DNA from: JAMLHH01 sp037189845
GTDB lineage: Bacteria > Bacteroidota > Bacteroidia > Chitinophagales > JADIYW01
Direction of reading: 5' to 3'
NCBI GenBank assembly: GCA_037189845.1
Contig: JBBCIS010000009.1
Location: forward strand, 124,001 to 188,000
DNA: 64,000 bases
Part shown: positions 44,751 to 55,032 of the stretch, piece after piece
How the letters are laid out: each line of letters starts with the position of its first letter
Position numbering within the stretch: the stretch's first letter is position 1
Translations under genes and position numbers: made by a program
The notes under the pieces: model-generated
Seen by the model: the letters and a program-made list of their open reading frames with translations, nothing else
What the model was told of the DNA's origin: nothing
Databases searched by the model: none

Positions 44751-45605
44751 TTATAACGTTTGTTTTGTTTTTTTATCCGGTACAGCTTCCTTTTTCTCTC
44801 TGCCTGTAAAATCATCCATGGATGCATACACGCCTAAAAATTCAGCTGCGATATCAAATAATCTCGTTGGTAAAATTCCTTTAAGGAAAGGGATTGCTTT
44901 CAAAAAGTCAGGAGCCAGTATGAAAATCTTATTCTTTTTGACAGCATCAATGATCTGATCTGTGATATCCTCAGGCTCCAGCAAAGGGAATAAAAACGGA
45001 GCTTTCACTCCTTTAAACATGCCAGTATTGATATAGCTCGGGCATACAGTTGTGACATGTAAATCTCCTTCCAGGCTCTCCATTTCCATTCTCAATGAAT
45101 CTGACCATCCCTTTACAGCCCATTTGCTGGCCAGATATGCAGACATTCTCTTATTACTGATAATACCTGCCGCTGACGCGATATTAACAACATGTCCTTT
45201 TTTTTGCTTAATCATTTCTTTGATAAAGACTCTGGTAGTATGTAGCACACCATTCACGTTGATCTGCAACGTTCTGTCAATTTCTTCTGCTGTATGTTCC
45301 CAAAACATTTTACCCACCACAATGCCGGCATTATTGAAAAGGATATCTACGTTTCCGATTTCCAAAAGCACTTCTGTAGCAGCTTTTTCAATATCACTGT
45401 TATCTGACACATCCACACAGAATGCATGTACATTATGATATCCTTTTTTTGAAAACTCTTCGAGCGCATTCTCTATATTTTTCGGGTTAATATCCCAGAT
45501 AATCAGATTTTTAGCACCTTCTCTCAGACACTTTTCTCCCAGCATTTTACCAATTCCGAGAGCTCCTCCGGTAATCAATACATTTGCATTTTTAATTTGA
45601 CTCAT
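44751..45605 (-). CDS. Short-chain dehydrogenase/reductase
   Basis: About 284 residues from the ATG at 45605 (MSQIKNANVLITGGALGIGK); an ATG eight codons earlier is possible. Rossmann fold with TGGALGIG nucleotide-binding motif, NNAG, catalytic Ser in NIASAAG and YLASK as the Tyr-Lys pair (SAYLASKWAVKGW). The C-terminal extension contains a hydrophobic stretch, as in membrane-associated SDRs acting on lipids or retinol-like substrates. First gene of an operon with the aldehyde dehydrogenase. Confidence 0.9.
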   Translation of the reverse strand: MSQIKNANVLITGGALGIGKMLGEKCLREGAKNLIIWDINPKNIENALEEFSKKGYHNVHAFCVDVSDNSDIEKAATEVLLEIGNVDILFNNAGIVVGKMFWEHTAEEIDRTLQINVNGVLHTTRVFIKEMIKQKKGHVVNIASAAGIISNKRMSAYLASKWAVKGWSDSLRMEMESLEGDLHVTTVCPSYINTGMFKGVKAPFLFPLLEPEDITDQIIDAVKKNKIFILAPDFLKAIPFLKGILPTRLFDIAAEFLGVYASMDDFTGREKKEAVPDKKTKQTL

Positions 45606-45663
45606 GAAATGCTTTTTAATTTTAAACAATATACTAACTATGGTGCAAAACGGACATATATTA

Positions 45664-45688
45664 ATAAAAAAAGGACACCGAAGTGTCC
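45664..45688 (-). terminator. UUCG-loop terminator after the phosphatase gene
   Basis: On the minus strand GGACAC-TTCG-GTGTCC, a stem closed by a cUUCGg tetraloop, is followed by TTTTTTTTATT. About 25 bases beyond the stop codon. Confidence 0.9.
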
Positions 45689-45711
45689 CTTTATTTTACA
45701 ATTGTTAAAAG

Positions 45712-47346
45712 TTATTTTCCTTTTACAACATTAATAGAACCTACTCTGCCATCAATATCTAAACTCACTACATAAGATCCGGCAGCCAGTTGTTTCCAGC
45801 CGTTCACCTGAAGAGAAGATCTGCCGTTAGCAGTAGACTCCTGAGTTAAAACTTGTTTACCGCTCAGGTCAGTAACAAAAACTCTTGCTTTTGAAAGTGA
45901 CGGATTATTAAAATCCAGTGTCAGCTTATCGCTGCTGGGATTCGGGAAAGCATTCATTTCATACAATGACACGAAGTTTTCTTTTACTTTGGTAGGCACT
46001 TCAATTTCTTCTACTTGTTTGAAGATGGAATACTTATCAAGAATATTTCCGAATCTGTTGATATACTCAACAGTCAATGTGCTTCCTCTTATATCTAAAA
46101 CAATACTACCTGTAACATCATCACCTGCATCTCTTGTATAGAATATAGGGTGTAATCTCGCCGGGAACTTATCCGGGCTCGTATAACTGCCGCTATTTCC
46201 AATTACAGAATACACAGTACCTTTTGCTCCGGGTTCTTTAACATAAGTTTCTCCTAAATCAGGGTTACCGCTGGTCCCGTTGAGTACGTGTACAGCCGGA
46301 TTAAATACGCCTGACTTTTTATAGTGTCCGTTAACTAAATAAGATCTCTCATAAACATGTGAATGTCCGCAAAGCACTAAATCAACTCCTGCATCTTCCA
46401 GAATCGGCAATATAAATTCTCTCATATTTTGCATCATAAACTCATAGAAGTCATCTGAAGTATGGGATCCTGTTGAATAAGGCGGCTGATGGAATATCAC
46501 AACTGTCCACGGCAATTTATTTGCTTCCAGATCTTTTTTCAGCCAGTTTTTCATTGGAGAAGAATTATTGGTAGTCCAGGTGAATACTTCTGAATTCAAA
46601 GAGATAAAATGTACATGACCATAATCAAACGAGTAATAAATTTCAGTTCCTGACGGCACACCACCAGACTCTCCATTTTTAGGCACTTCATGAATATCAT
46701 AGTACGGCCCTTTGTCAATTGTTGGATCTAAATAATCTAATAAAGACTGAGCTCTTAAAATATTATAATCGTGGTTGCCCGGTGTTGTATAATAGTGAAG
46801 ATATCTCAGGATAGAATCGTATGCGTACTGTCTGCCGAATACTTTTTGCTGATATTCGTCATCAGTGCCATCCTGATATGCATTATCACCCAACATGATC
46901 ATAAAGTCTGTTGGCTTATTTTTTGAGTACTGCACATATGCATCTCTTGCCATCATTTGCGGCACATTTGCTTTTCCCGCATCACCGATTACCCAAACAG
47001 ATAATCCGGTAGTATCTCCATAAGGCTTATTGGTTAAAATGTAATGATCTTCGCCGGAAGCAAGGGTTACATCATCATAACCTATGGCATAATAGTATTT
47101 AGTATAAGGAGTCAAATCTGTTACCAATACATTATGATCTGTAGCGGAAGTACCTGTAATTGTCCGGTTAAGATTGTCCGGGGTATCCCCTATTTTCACC
47201 CATCCTACAGTCGGGCTGGATGTTCTCCACATTATCTTAATGGAGTGAGTTGTTGCATTTTGTTGATATGGACCTCTTACCAGATCCTGTGCATTCAACA
47301 CACCAACACATAAAATAAATAAAACCAAGTGTAATAATTTCCTCAT
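45712..47346 (-). CDS. T9SS-secreted purple-acid-phosphatase-like metallophosphatase
   Basis: 544 residues. Signal peptide (MRKLLHLVLFILCVGVLNAQ), an N-terminal fibronectin-like domain (VRGPYQQNATTHSIKIMWRT), then the two-metal phosphatase core with GDAGK, GDNAYQDG, GNHDYN, FHQPPY and CGHSHVYERS. The C-terminal 85 residues are a T9SS sorting domain (NAFPNPSSDKLTL... GSINVVKGK). It probably releases phosphate from organic esters outside the cell. Monocistronic, with its own terminator. Confidence 0.92.
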   Translation of the reverse strand: MRKLLHLVLFILCVGVLNAQDLVRGPYQQNATTHSIKIMWRTSSPTVGWVKIGDTPDNLNRTITGTSATDHNVLVTDLTPYTKYYYAIGYDDVTLASGEDHYILTNKPYGDTTGLSVWVIGDAGKANVPQMMARDAYVQYSKNKPTDFMIMLGDNAYQDGTDDEYQQKVFGRQYAYDSILRYLHYYTTPGNHDYNILRAQSLLDYLDPTIDKGPYYDIHEVPKNGESGGVPSGTEIYYSFDYGHVHFISLNSEVFTWTTNNSSPMKNWLKKDLEANKLPWTVVIFHQPPYSTGSHTSDDFYEFMMQNMREFILPILEDAGVDLVLCGHSHVYERSYLVNGHYKKSGVFNPAVHVLNGTSGNPDLGETYVKEPGAKGTVYSVIGNSGSYTSPDKFPARLHPIFYTRDAGDDVTGSIVLDIRGSTLTVEYINRFGNILDKYSIFKQVEEIEVPTKVKENFVSLYEMNAFPNPSSDKLTLDFNNPSLSKARVFVTDLSGKQVLTQESTANGRSSLQVNGWKQLAAGSYVVSLDIDGRVGSINVVKGK

Positions 47347-47519
47347 TTCAGCAGTTTTCAGTTAGCCAAAAATAATATAAAAAATGTTTATTTAAAAGTA
47401 AAATATTGACATTTTAACATTACACTTACACTACGTAAACATGTAGTTAATTTTCTGCTTTTTGAAATGCTTGTGAACCTAATATGAATTCTGACAGATA
47501 TTCACCGGTTATTGGCAAT

Positions 47520-48440
47520 TTATTCTCTTTTTATCTGAAAGATATGTCCTTCTAACGACAAACTGGTTTCTTCAAAAACCGATTGACATTCATTCAGTAA
47601 AAGTTGTAAATCCTGATATTTGGAAGAAAAATGTCCGATCAGTAATTTTTTTACCCCGGCTTCCGCTGCAATTGTTGCTGCCTGAATAGTAGTAGAGTGA
47701 AAGGTAACTATTGCTCTTTCCAAAGCTTCATGTATAAAAGTAGTTTCATGGTACAGAAGATCCACACCTTTTACGATCGGAATAATTGATGGCAGAAATA
47801 ATGTGTCCGTGCAATAAGCGTATGATCTCGGTACATATCCCGGAAGTGTCAGAGATTCATTTGTATGCGGCCTGCCATCCATGTCCACGATATCATTACC
47901 GCCTTTCAGATCTTTGTAATTTTCAGCAGACAAGCTCAGATCTTTTATCGCTTCAGGATTTAATCTTCTCCCGGATAATTTCTCTCTGAACAGAAATCCG
48001 GTACATTCAATTCTGTGCTGCAATGGAAAAGATGTCACCTCCACTTCATCATTCTCGTAAACAACCTGAACCTCCTCATCCTGTGTGACAATAAACTCTA
48101 CAGGATATGTAAGTACAGAATTGGCTACCGATAGCTGTAACCGAATAATTTCTTCCAGCTTAGGTGGTCCCACGATAGTCAGCGCGGATTCTCTTCTCAG
48201 CAACTGATAGGTCGTTAACAATCCTATTAATCCGAAATAATGATCCCCATGAAGATGACTGATGAAAATGCAGTTAATTTTAAAGGGCTTACATTTAAAC
48301 CGCTGTAACTGAAACTGTGTACCTTCTCCGCAATCTATCAAAAAATGATTCTGATGTATTCTTAAAAGCTGACTACTGGGATGCCTGCCATGAGAATACA
48401 TAGCAGAATTTGATCCTAATATCTGAACTTCAAAATCCAA
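47520..48440 (-). CDS. rnz: Ribonuclease Z
   Basis: 306 residues, the tRNA 3'-end maturing endonuclease of the metallo-beta-lactamase fold. The motif SHLHGDHYFG binds the metals; YCTDT, HETTF and GHFSSKY are family motifs further on. Full length. It starts three bases after the STAS gene stop, so both are translated from one message, a pairing whose biological sense is unclear. Confidence 0.95.
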   Translation of the reverse strand: MDFEVQILGSNSAMYSHGRHPSSQLLRIHQNHFLIDCGEGTQFQLQRFKCKPFKINCIFISHLHGDHYFGLIGLLTTYQLLRRESALTIVGPPKLEEIIRLQLSVANSVLTYPVEFIVTQDEEVQVVYENDEVEVTSFPLQHRIECTGFLFREKLSGRRLNPEAIKDLSLSAENYKDLKGGNDIVDMDGRPHTNESLTLPGYVPRSYAYCTDTLFLPSIIPIVKGVDLLYHETTFIHEALERAIVTFHSTTIQAATIAAEAGVKKLLIGHFSSKYQDLQLLLNECQSVFEETSLSLEGHIFQIKRE

Positions 48441-48443
48441 TAT

Positions 48444-48812
48444 CTATCCCTTGATTTCTCTCTCCAGCTCTTGAATTTTCACAAATTCTTCTGCGTCTGC
48501 CAGAGATGGGAAAATTTTCAATACATCCTCTAGTTGAGAAATTTTTACCAAAGTGCTTACCTGGGGATTAAGATTGCAAATAGCCAGAACACCTCCGGCA
48601 TCATTGCACATTCTGTTAGCTAAAAGGATAGAGCTCAATCCTGAAGAGTCTACAAATGCAACCTGATTCAAATCAATAATAAGGTTTCTATATCCTTCCG
48701 CACCAATGATTGCAAATTCAGATTTTAATAGTGGCGCATTAGAAGACATTAACTTTTCAGTCAATAATTCGATTACTACAAAAAACTCTTTCTTATCAAT
48801 TACGAACTTCAT
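48444..48812 (-). CDS. STAS-domain protein (anti-sigma factor antagonist type)
   Basis: 122 residues covering a single STAS domain. LIIDLNQVAFVDSSGLSSIL contains the Ser that is phosphorylated in SpoIIAA-type proteins. The tail is helical and acidic. Such proteins release anti-sigma factors or act in partner-switching; no anti-sigma kinase or phosphatase is present here. Upstream partner of rnz in the operon and divergent from clpC. Confidence 0.88.
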   Translation of the reverse strand: MKFVIDKKEFFVVIELLTEKLMSSNAPLLKSEFAIIGAEGYRNLIIDLNQVAFVDSSGLSSILLANRMCNDAGGVLAICNLNPQVSTLVKISQLEDVLKIFPSLADAEEFVKIQELEREIKG

Positions 48813-49044
48813 ATCTCAAAAAAATTTAACCAAATATAGAATCATATTCCAATAATTGCACCAAAATTCTTTCTCAATTCATGAATAAGGCAACTTTTAT
48901 GAAAATTAATTTTTCAATAATTCCTTGCAATCAACCTAAATTTAATTGCAAAATATTGTTTAGTAGCTTGTAAGGTTGTAATTTGAAAATGTAAATCTGA
49001 CAGATTTAATAGTATGGCAGATTTTTTGAAAACCTATAAGTATT

Positions 49045-51594
49045 ATGGAAGCAAAATTTTCACCCAAGGTCAAAGAAGTTATTTCTTATAGTCGTGAAGA
49101 AGCCTTAAGGCTGAATCATGATCAGATAGGAATTGAACATCTGTTACTTGGTTTAGTGCGTGAAGGAGAAGGTCTTGCAATTAAGGTTCTAAAATCTTTA
49201 GATATTGATGTTGTTCTTTTAAGAAAAAAGATAGAAGATGCTATTCGGGATAAAATCAGTGCTATTCCAGTAAATTCTGTGAGCTTACCACTTACAAAAC
49301 AAGCTGAAAAAGTTTTGCGGATCACTGTGATTGAAGCAAAACAGATGAGAAGCGATACCATCAGTACAGAACATTTGATGTTGTCAATTTTGAAAAATCA
49401 GGAAAATGTAGGCACTCAACTGATCAATAAAATGGAAGTGAATTATGAGGTTTTCAAAGCAGAGCTGGAATACATCCTGCAAGAAAGTCAGCAAGAAAGA
49501 GATTTAACTGCAGAAATGTCAGCCGAATCCGACCCATTTGACGATGATGATGCAAAGTCTAAAAGCTATTCTTCTGCTACTAAAAAATCTACCACTAAAT
49601 CTACTACACCCGTATTAGACAATTTTGGTAGAGATATCACAAAACTTGCAGAAGAAAGCAAGCTCGATCCGATTGTAGGCAGAGAAAGCGAAATCGAAAG
49701 GGTTTCTCAGATTTTGAGCCGCAGGAAGAAAAACAACCCGATCCTTATCGGTGAACCGGGAGTTGGAAAAACTGCTATTGTCGAGGGACTTGCGCTCAGA
49801 ATTATCCAGAGAAAAGTTTCGAGAGTACTCTTCAACAAAAGAATTGTCATGCTGGATCTGGCTGCATTAGTAGCCGGGACCAAATACAGAGGTCAGTTTG
49901 AAGAGCGGATCAAGGCTATCATGAATGAATTGGAAAAAAACAGAGATGTTATCCTTTTCATCGATGAGATACATACGATTGTAGGAGCTGGTGGTGCTAC
50001 CGGTTCACTGGATGCATCCAATATCTTTAAACCTGCCCTGGCACGCGGTGAGCTGCAATGTATCGGCGCTTCTACTTTGGATGAATATCGTCAGCATATA
50101 GAAAAAGACGGTGCGCTGGACAGAAGATTCCAGAAGGTGATCATTGATCCTCCTACTCCTGAAGAAACTGTAGAGATCATTACTAATATCAAATCTAAAT
50201 ACGAGGAATTCCACAATGTAGAGTATGATGCAGAAGCATTGAAAGCATGTGTGTCTCTGAGTAACAGATATATTACAGATAGATTTTTACCTGACAAGGC
50301 TATTGATGTGATGGATGAAGTAGGTGCCAGGGTTCACTTAAAGAACATTTTTGTCCCGGCAGAAATCACTCAATTGGAGAATGATATCGAATTAGTCAAG
50401 GAAGAAAAAAACCAGGTTGTAAAAAGCCAGCGTTACGAAGATGCTGCTAAGCTTCGCGATCAGGAAAAAAGACTTCAGGAGCAACTTGAACAGGCTAAAA
50501 TTCAATGGGAAGAAGATGCCAAAACTAAAAGGTATCCTGTAACAGAAGAAGATATAGCTGAGGTAGTAGCAATGATGACCGGTATTCCTGTCAGTAAGGT
50601 AGCTCAGTCAGAAAGCAAACGTCTGGTTACAATGGCTGATGATCTGAAAAAACAGGTAATTGGCCAGGATGAAGCTGCGCTAAAAATCACCAGAGCTATT
50701 CAAAGAAACAGAGTAGGCTTAAAAGATCCTAAAAAGCCAATTGGCTCATTTATCTTCTTAGGTCCTACCGGTGTGGGTAAAACTGAGCTGGCAAAATCTT
50801 TAGCAAGATATATGTTTGATTCAGAAGATTCACTTATCAGAATAGACATGAGTGAATACATGGAAAAATTCAGTATCTCCAGACTGATAGGAGCGCCTCC
50901 GGGATATGTAGGCTATGAAGAAGGTGGTCAATTAACTGAAAAAGTAAGAAGAAAACCTTATTCTGTAATTCTCCTGGATGAGATCGAAAAAGCGCATCCT
51001 GATGTGTACAATATCTTGTTACAGGTATTGGACGACGGACAATTAACGGATGGCCTGGGAAGAAAAGTAGATTTTAAGAATACGGTCATTATCATGACTT
51101 CCAATATCGGTGTGAGACAACTGAAAGATTTTGGAACCGGTGTAGGATTCTCAACTTCTGCAAGAATTTCCAGTGAAGAAGAAAATACCAAATCTGTTAT
51201 CCAGAAAGCGCTTTCCAAAACTTTCTCTCCGGAGTTCTTAAACAGAATTGATGATGTGGTCATCTTTAACAGTCTTGAAAAAGAGCAGATACACAAAATC
51301 ATAGACATCATTCTTGTTTCAGTTTTCAAAAGATTATCAGATATCGGTTATAATATCGAGCTGACTGAAAGTGCCAAAGATTTCTTATCTGAGAAAGGGT
51401 ATGATCCTCAATTTGGAGCCAGACCTCTGCACAGAGCGATCCAGAAATATCTTGAAAATCCGCTCGCGGAAGAAATACTCAATCAAAATATAGAGTCCGG
51501 AGATCATATTCTGGCAGATATAAATGCAGAAGACAAAGAAAAATTAATATTCAATATCACTAAATCTGCGAAAAAAGCAATAAAAGAAGATTAG
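49045..51594 (+). CDS. clpC: ClpC-type AAA+ protease ATPase
   Basis: 849 residues, the unfoldase of the ClpCP protease. In order: a double Clp N-domain (1-150), a low-complexity Ser/Thr linker, AAA1 with Walker A GEPGVGKT, a coiled UVR-type middle domain (RYEDAAKLRDQEKRLQEQLE), AAA2 with GPTGVGKTE, the GVGF loop near residue 699 expected to dock ClpP, and the D2-small domain (DPQFGARPLHRAIQKYLENP). Length and order are canonical for ClpC rather than ClpB. clpP is not in the window. A hairpin terminator follows. Confidence 0.95.
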   Translation: MEAKFSPKVKEVISYSREEALRLNHDQIGIEHLLLGLVREGEGLAIKVLKSLDIDVVLLRKKIEDAIRDKISAIPVNSVSLPLTKQAEKVLRITVIEAKQMRSDTISTEHLMLSILKNQENVGTQLINKMEVNYEVFKAELEYILQESQQERDLTAEMSAESDPFDDDDAKSKSYSSATKKSTTKSTTPVLDNFGRDITKLAEESKLDPIVGRESEIERVSQILSRRKKNNPILIGEPGVGKTAIVEGLALRIIQRKVSRVLFNKRIVMLDLAALVAGTKYRGQFEERIKAIMNELEKNRDVILFIDEIHTIVGAGGATGSLDASNIFKPALARGELQCIGASTLDEYRQHIEKDGALDRRFQKVIIDPPTPEETVEIITNIKSKYEEFHNVEYDAEALKACVSLSNRYITDRFLPDKAIDVMDEVGARVHLKNIFVPAEITQLENDIELVKEEKNQVVKSQRYEDAAKLRDQEKRLQEQLEQAKIQWEEDAKTKRYPVTEEDIAEVVAMMTGIPVSKVAQSESKRLVTMADDLKKQVIGQDEAALKITRAIQRNRVGLKDPKKPIGSFIFLGPTGVGKTELAKSLARYMFDSEDSLIRIDMSEYMEKFSISRLIGAPPGYVGYEEGGQLTEKVRRKPYSVILLDEIEKAHPDVYNILLQVLDDGQLTDGLGRKVDFKNTVIIMTSNIGVRQLKDFGTGVGFSTSARISSEEENTKSVIQKALSKTFSPEFLNRIDDVVIFNSLEKEQIHKIIDIILVSVFKRLSDIGYNIELTESAKDFLSEKGYDPQFGARPLHRAIQKYLENPLAEEILNQNIESGDHILADINAEDKEKLIFNITKSAKKAIKED

Positions 51595-51619
51595 ATTTGC
51601 AAATATTGTAAAAAAATAT

Positions 51620-51655
51620 AGCCAGCATCCTTTCCACAGGGATGTTGGCTTTTTA
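51620..51655 (+). terminator. Intrinsic terminator after clpC
   Basis: AGCCAGCATCC and GGATGTTGGCT form an 11-bp stem with one G-T pair, followed by TTTTAAAATT. Confidence 0.85.
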
Positions 51656-51679
51656 AAATTAAAACATAGAAATTTTCAT

Positions 51680-52576
51680 ATGTCTAACCCATTAAGTAAG
51701 GTCGGAATCTTTTATGATGGAAATTATTTCTCTAGAGTAAGCAACTATTATAATTATGAGCATTCCAGAAAAAGCAGATTAAGCATTTCCGGATTGCATT
51801 ACTTTATCAGAACTTATATCTCTGAAGCTTTAAAATCAGATGTGAAGCTGGTTTCAATAGTTGAAGCTCATTATTTCAGAGGCAGATTCAGCTCCTATGA
51901 AGCTAAGGAAGCCAATAAATTGCTTTCAGAAAGATTATTCGACGATGTGCTGATGAACGAAGGGATTATCACACACTATTTACCTTTACGATCTAATGAT
52001 GAGGGTAAGAAGATTGAAAAAGGCATTGATGTAGCAATGGCTTTGGATATTTATGAATTATCTTTTTTAAAGAGATTTGATGTTGTCGTATTAGTTGTTT
52101 GCGACGGAGACTTTGCACCTCTGATCAAAAAGCTGAACACTTTGGGTGTCAAGGTGATGGTCTTGGCATGGGATTTTGAATTTTCTGATGAAAGAACCGG
52201 AAAGACAGTATCCACAACCACCTCCATTGAGCTATTGAGAGAATGCAACTACCCGATTATGATGCATGACATCATTGATAATGTTGCAAATCAAAACAAG
52301 TCAATTATCAATGATCTTTTTGTAGTCAAAGAGATTGCCGCACTCGAGAGCTTTACTCCCGGAACTTCTGAATCAGGTGATAAAGAATCGGGTATTATTT
52401 TTAAACTGAAAGATGGTTATGGATTTATCTCCAAACCACCACATAATCTTTTCTTCCACTGGACAGAAGTACAAAATTCCGACTTCAATGAATTACAGGA
52501 AGGAGATATTGTCTATTACAAAACAACTATTAACGATAAAGGTCAGGAAATAGCAATAGAAATATCTAAGGCTTAG
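51680..52576 (+). CDS. NYN-domain protein with cold-shock-like tail
   Basis: 298 residues. The N-terminal NYN (PIN-like, LabA type) domain has acidic residues at D13 (FYDGNYF), in KKIEKGIDVAMALD and in CDGDFAPLIKKL, as expected of a metal-dependent ribonuclease. The last 65 residues look like a cold-shock/OB RNA-binding domain (GIIFKLKDGYGFISKPPHNL, FFHW, LQEGDIVYYK). A combined RNA-binding and RNA-cleaving role is plausible. Its end overlaps the convergent gene by 11 bases. Confidence 0.85.
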   Translation: MSNPLSKVGIFYDGNYFSRVSNYYNYEHSRKSRLSISGLHYFIRTYISEALKSDVKLVSIVEAHYFRGRFSSYEAKEANKLLSERLFDDVLMNEGIITHYLPLRSNDEGKKIEKGIDVAMALDIYELSFLKRFDVVVLVVCDGDFAPLIKKLNTLGVKVMVLAWDFEFSDERTGKTVSTTTSIELLRECNYPIMMHDIIDNVANQNKSIINDLFVVKEIAALESFTPGTSESGDKESGIIFKLKDGYGFISKPPHNLFFHWTEVQNSDFNELQEGDIVYYKTTINDKGQEIAIEISKA

Positions 52577-53669
52577 TTTCAGATTTTCGCCTGGTATATC
52601 TCAGGTAATTACCAGTCTCATAATTTTTCCATACATATTTATTGGGGGATAAAATTATAGGCTGGTATTTTTGTGTTTTATAGTTTTCAAACTTCAGATA
52701 AAGTGCATTATCACTGATGTACCAATTTCCCTTTAGTACAGTCCCGTTGTTTTTTTTCAAGGTCAGCTCAGAAGAAAACTTCATATCGAGTGTTTCATCT
52801 TTCTCGGTTTTCCAGTTCCCAAAAAGATAATAGACATCCAGCTCAGTGAGCGTATCCGTTTCTGTTTCCTTAAAGTTCTCGTTGTAGCAGTTTTCCAGTG
52901 CTTTATTTTCAAATAGCTTCTTTGCAGCTGTATTCTGATTTTTATAAGCCTCATATGTCATTTCATACTGCAATGATTTTATATAACATTCAGTTACCTT
53001 CTCTACTGCGAAAGGAGATAATTTATCAGCATACCCATCAACAAATTTCACCTCAATATCTTTCAATACCTCTTCTGACCATCCCGCATCTACAGTTCTT
53101 TGTTTGCATATAGCGACTACATCCAACACTACGTTTGTACCGGTAAGATTTGCCTGGTTGAGAATTCCCAGGTATTGTTTCCCACTAATAAATCCCGGAT
53201 CACAGACCTCAGACCAACCGGCATACATATTCAGCATGGAAGATTGTGTTTCATATTCAACTTTCGTAAAAGTTAATTGCTTATTAAACACCTCAATCTG
53301 GCTGGAATCATTTAAAATGTAAACACTTATCTTGTTTTTATATTCAGTAGGAATTGCCGGTAATTTTATGGTTGAATATGCCGGATCATTAATTTTTTTC
53401 TCCAGCTCATCCTCCAGCGAAGTAGGTGAAGCATATTTGGTAAGCAGCTCCTTTTTTGTCACATTATAGAACCTGTAATACCATCTCACTGTATTGACCG
53501 GTAAATCCAATTCCAGAACTGTGGTATGACTACCGGTAAAAAATGTACTTCCTCTGCTGTCTAATGCAAAAATCTTATGGTTGACGATTGGTATCAACAC
53601 CTCATTCTGAGCTTGTACGGATAGAATACTTACACAATACAATACAAATATGAGGATATATCGCTTCAC
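52566..53669 (-). CDS. Secreted hypothetical protein with lipocalin-like C-terminus
   Basis: 367 residues. Signal peptide (MKRYILIFVLYCVSILSVQA) then an unknown N-terminal domain, a Cys-containing helical middle, and a C-terminal beta-rich part (LFGNWKTEKDETLDMKFSSE, then GNWYISDNALYLKF) like the lipocalin-type domains common in Bacteroidota. There is no T9SS tail, so it is likely periplasmic or lipid-free outer-leaflet. It is immediately upstream of nothing on the same strand except the response regulator 4 bases further up, so it may share that operon. Function unknown. Confidence 0.65.
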   Translation of the reverse strand: MKRYILIFVLYCVSILSVQAQNEVLIPIVNHKIFALDSRGSTFFTGSHTTVLELDLPVNTVRWYYRFYNVTKKELLTKYASPTSLEDELEKKINDPAYSTIKLPAIPTEYKNKISVYILNDSSQIEVFNKQLTFTKVEYETQSSMLNMYAGWSEVCDPGFISGKQYLGILNQANLTGTNVVLDVVAICKQRTVDAGWSEEVLKDIEVKFVDGYADKLSPFAVEKVTECYIKSLQYEMTYEAYKNQNTAAKKLFENKALENCYNENFKETETDTLTELDVYYLFGNWKTEKDETLDMKFSSELTLKKNNGTVLKGNWYISDNALYLKFENYKTQKYQPIILSPNKYVWKNYETGNYLRYTRRKSETKP

Positions 53670-53673
53670 TCTT

Positions 53674-55032
53674 TTATCTTTTCATCAAACCATAGGTCGT
53701 CATAAGCTCATTTAGCTGGTCTTTGCTAATTTGTAATCTTTCGGCTGTTTTCGCTACCTGCCAGTGGTCTTTTTCCAGAAAATTTTCAATAAACATTCTT
53801 TGCATATAGTCGGAAAACTGTGCCAGACTATTGAATTTATTGAAATCCACACCAGCTGTTACTACTCCGAATGAATTGACATATTCTTTGACATCAGCAG
53901 CTGTGATGGATTTTCCTGACATGATAATCAGCCTTTCTACAATATTTCTCAGCTCCCGTATGTTACCTGTCCAGTTTCTGGATTTTAGTAATTCCAAAGC
54001 AGTTTCATCTATTTCTTTCTCAGGAATCGCATATTCATTACAGATATCTTTCAGAAAATACTTAGCAATCAGGGAAATATCTTCTTTACGATCATTCAGC
54101 GAAGGCACTTTTATTTCTATCACCGAAAGTCTGTGATACAAATCCATTCTGAACCTGCCCTCTTCTATTTCTTTATGTAAATCTTTATTGGTAGCGGCCA
54201 AAATTCTAACATTCACTTTGACATCTTTTTCACCACCCACTTTTGTAATTGTATTTTCCTGCAGTGCTCTCAATACCTTTGCCTGGGCACTCAGACTCAT
54301 ATCTCCTATCTCATCCAGGAATAAGGTACCACCTTCTGCCTGCTCGAATTTACCCACACGGGTTTTTACAGCTGATGTAAAGGCCCCCTTTTCATGACCA
54401 AACAGCTCACTTTCTATTAGTTCTGCAGGAATAGCGGCACAATTCACTTCTATCAAGGGTCCATTTGCTCTGTTACTTTTTTCATGGATCCATCTTGCAA
54501 CCAATTCCTTGCCTGATCCATTATCTCCGGTAATCAAGACTCTCGCTTCTGTCGGAGCTACTTTATCGATCATCTCCTTGATACGCATCATAGGAGCAGA
54601 TTCTCCTATCATTTCTTTGGTTTTGGAACCGGAAATTTTCTTGCGCAATGTTTTCGTTTCCGTCACCAGAGATGTTTTCTCCATTGCATTTCTCACTGTA
54701 ATGAGAATACGATTCAAATCCGGCGGTTTAGGTACATAATCATATGCCCCTTTCTTTACCGCTTCTACTGCTGTTTCTATATTCCCATGCCCTGATAAAA
54801 CGACTACAGGAATATCTTTGCCTCCTTCACGCATACCATCCAGCACTTCCATGCCATCTTTCTTCGGCATTTTGATGTCGAGAAGCACGACATCATAATC
54901 ATTAGCTAAAATTTTAGACAAACCGATTTCACCATCTTCTGCTTCATCTACTTCAAATTTCTCAAATTCAAAAATATCTCTGAGCACTCTACGATTTGGT
55001 CTTTCATCATCTACTAATAATATACGAGGCAT
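53674..55032 (-). CDS. Sigma-54-dependent response regulator, NtrC/NtrX type
   Basis: 452 residues. A receiver domain (phosphoacceptor D52 in VVLLDIKMPKKDG) is followed by a sigma-54 AAA+ domain with Walker A GDNGSGKE, the sigma-54 contact loop GAFTSA and DEIGDMS, then a helix-turn-helix at the C-terminus (KTAERLQISKDQLNELM). It would activate sigma-54 promoters when phosphorylated. No histidine kinase is adjacent. It ends four bases before the secreted hypothetical gene starts, suggesting co-transcription. Confidence 0.93.
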   Translation of the reverse strand: MPRILLVDDERPNRRVLRDIFEFEKFEVDEAEDGEIGLSKILANDYDVVLLDIKMPKKDGMEVLDGMREGGKDIPVVVLSGHGNIETAVEAVKKGAYDYVPKPPDLNRILITVRNAMEKTSLVTETKTLRKKISGSKTKEMIGESAPMMRIKEMIDKVAPTEARVLITGDNGSGKELVARWIHEKSNRANGPLIEVNCAAIPAELIESELFGHEKGAFTSAVKTRVGKFEQAEGGTLFLDEIGDMSLSAQAKVLRALQENTITKVGGEKDVKVNVRILAATNKDLHKEIEEGRFRMDLYHRLSVIEIKVPSLNDRKEDISLIAKYFLKDICNEYAIPEKEIDETALELLKSRNWTGNIRELRNIVERLIIMSGKSITAADVKEYVNSFGVVTAGVDFNKFNSLAQFSDYMQRMFIENFLEKDHWQVAKTAERLQISKDQLNELMTTYGLMKR

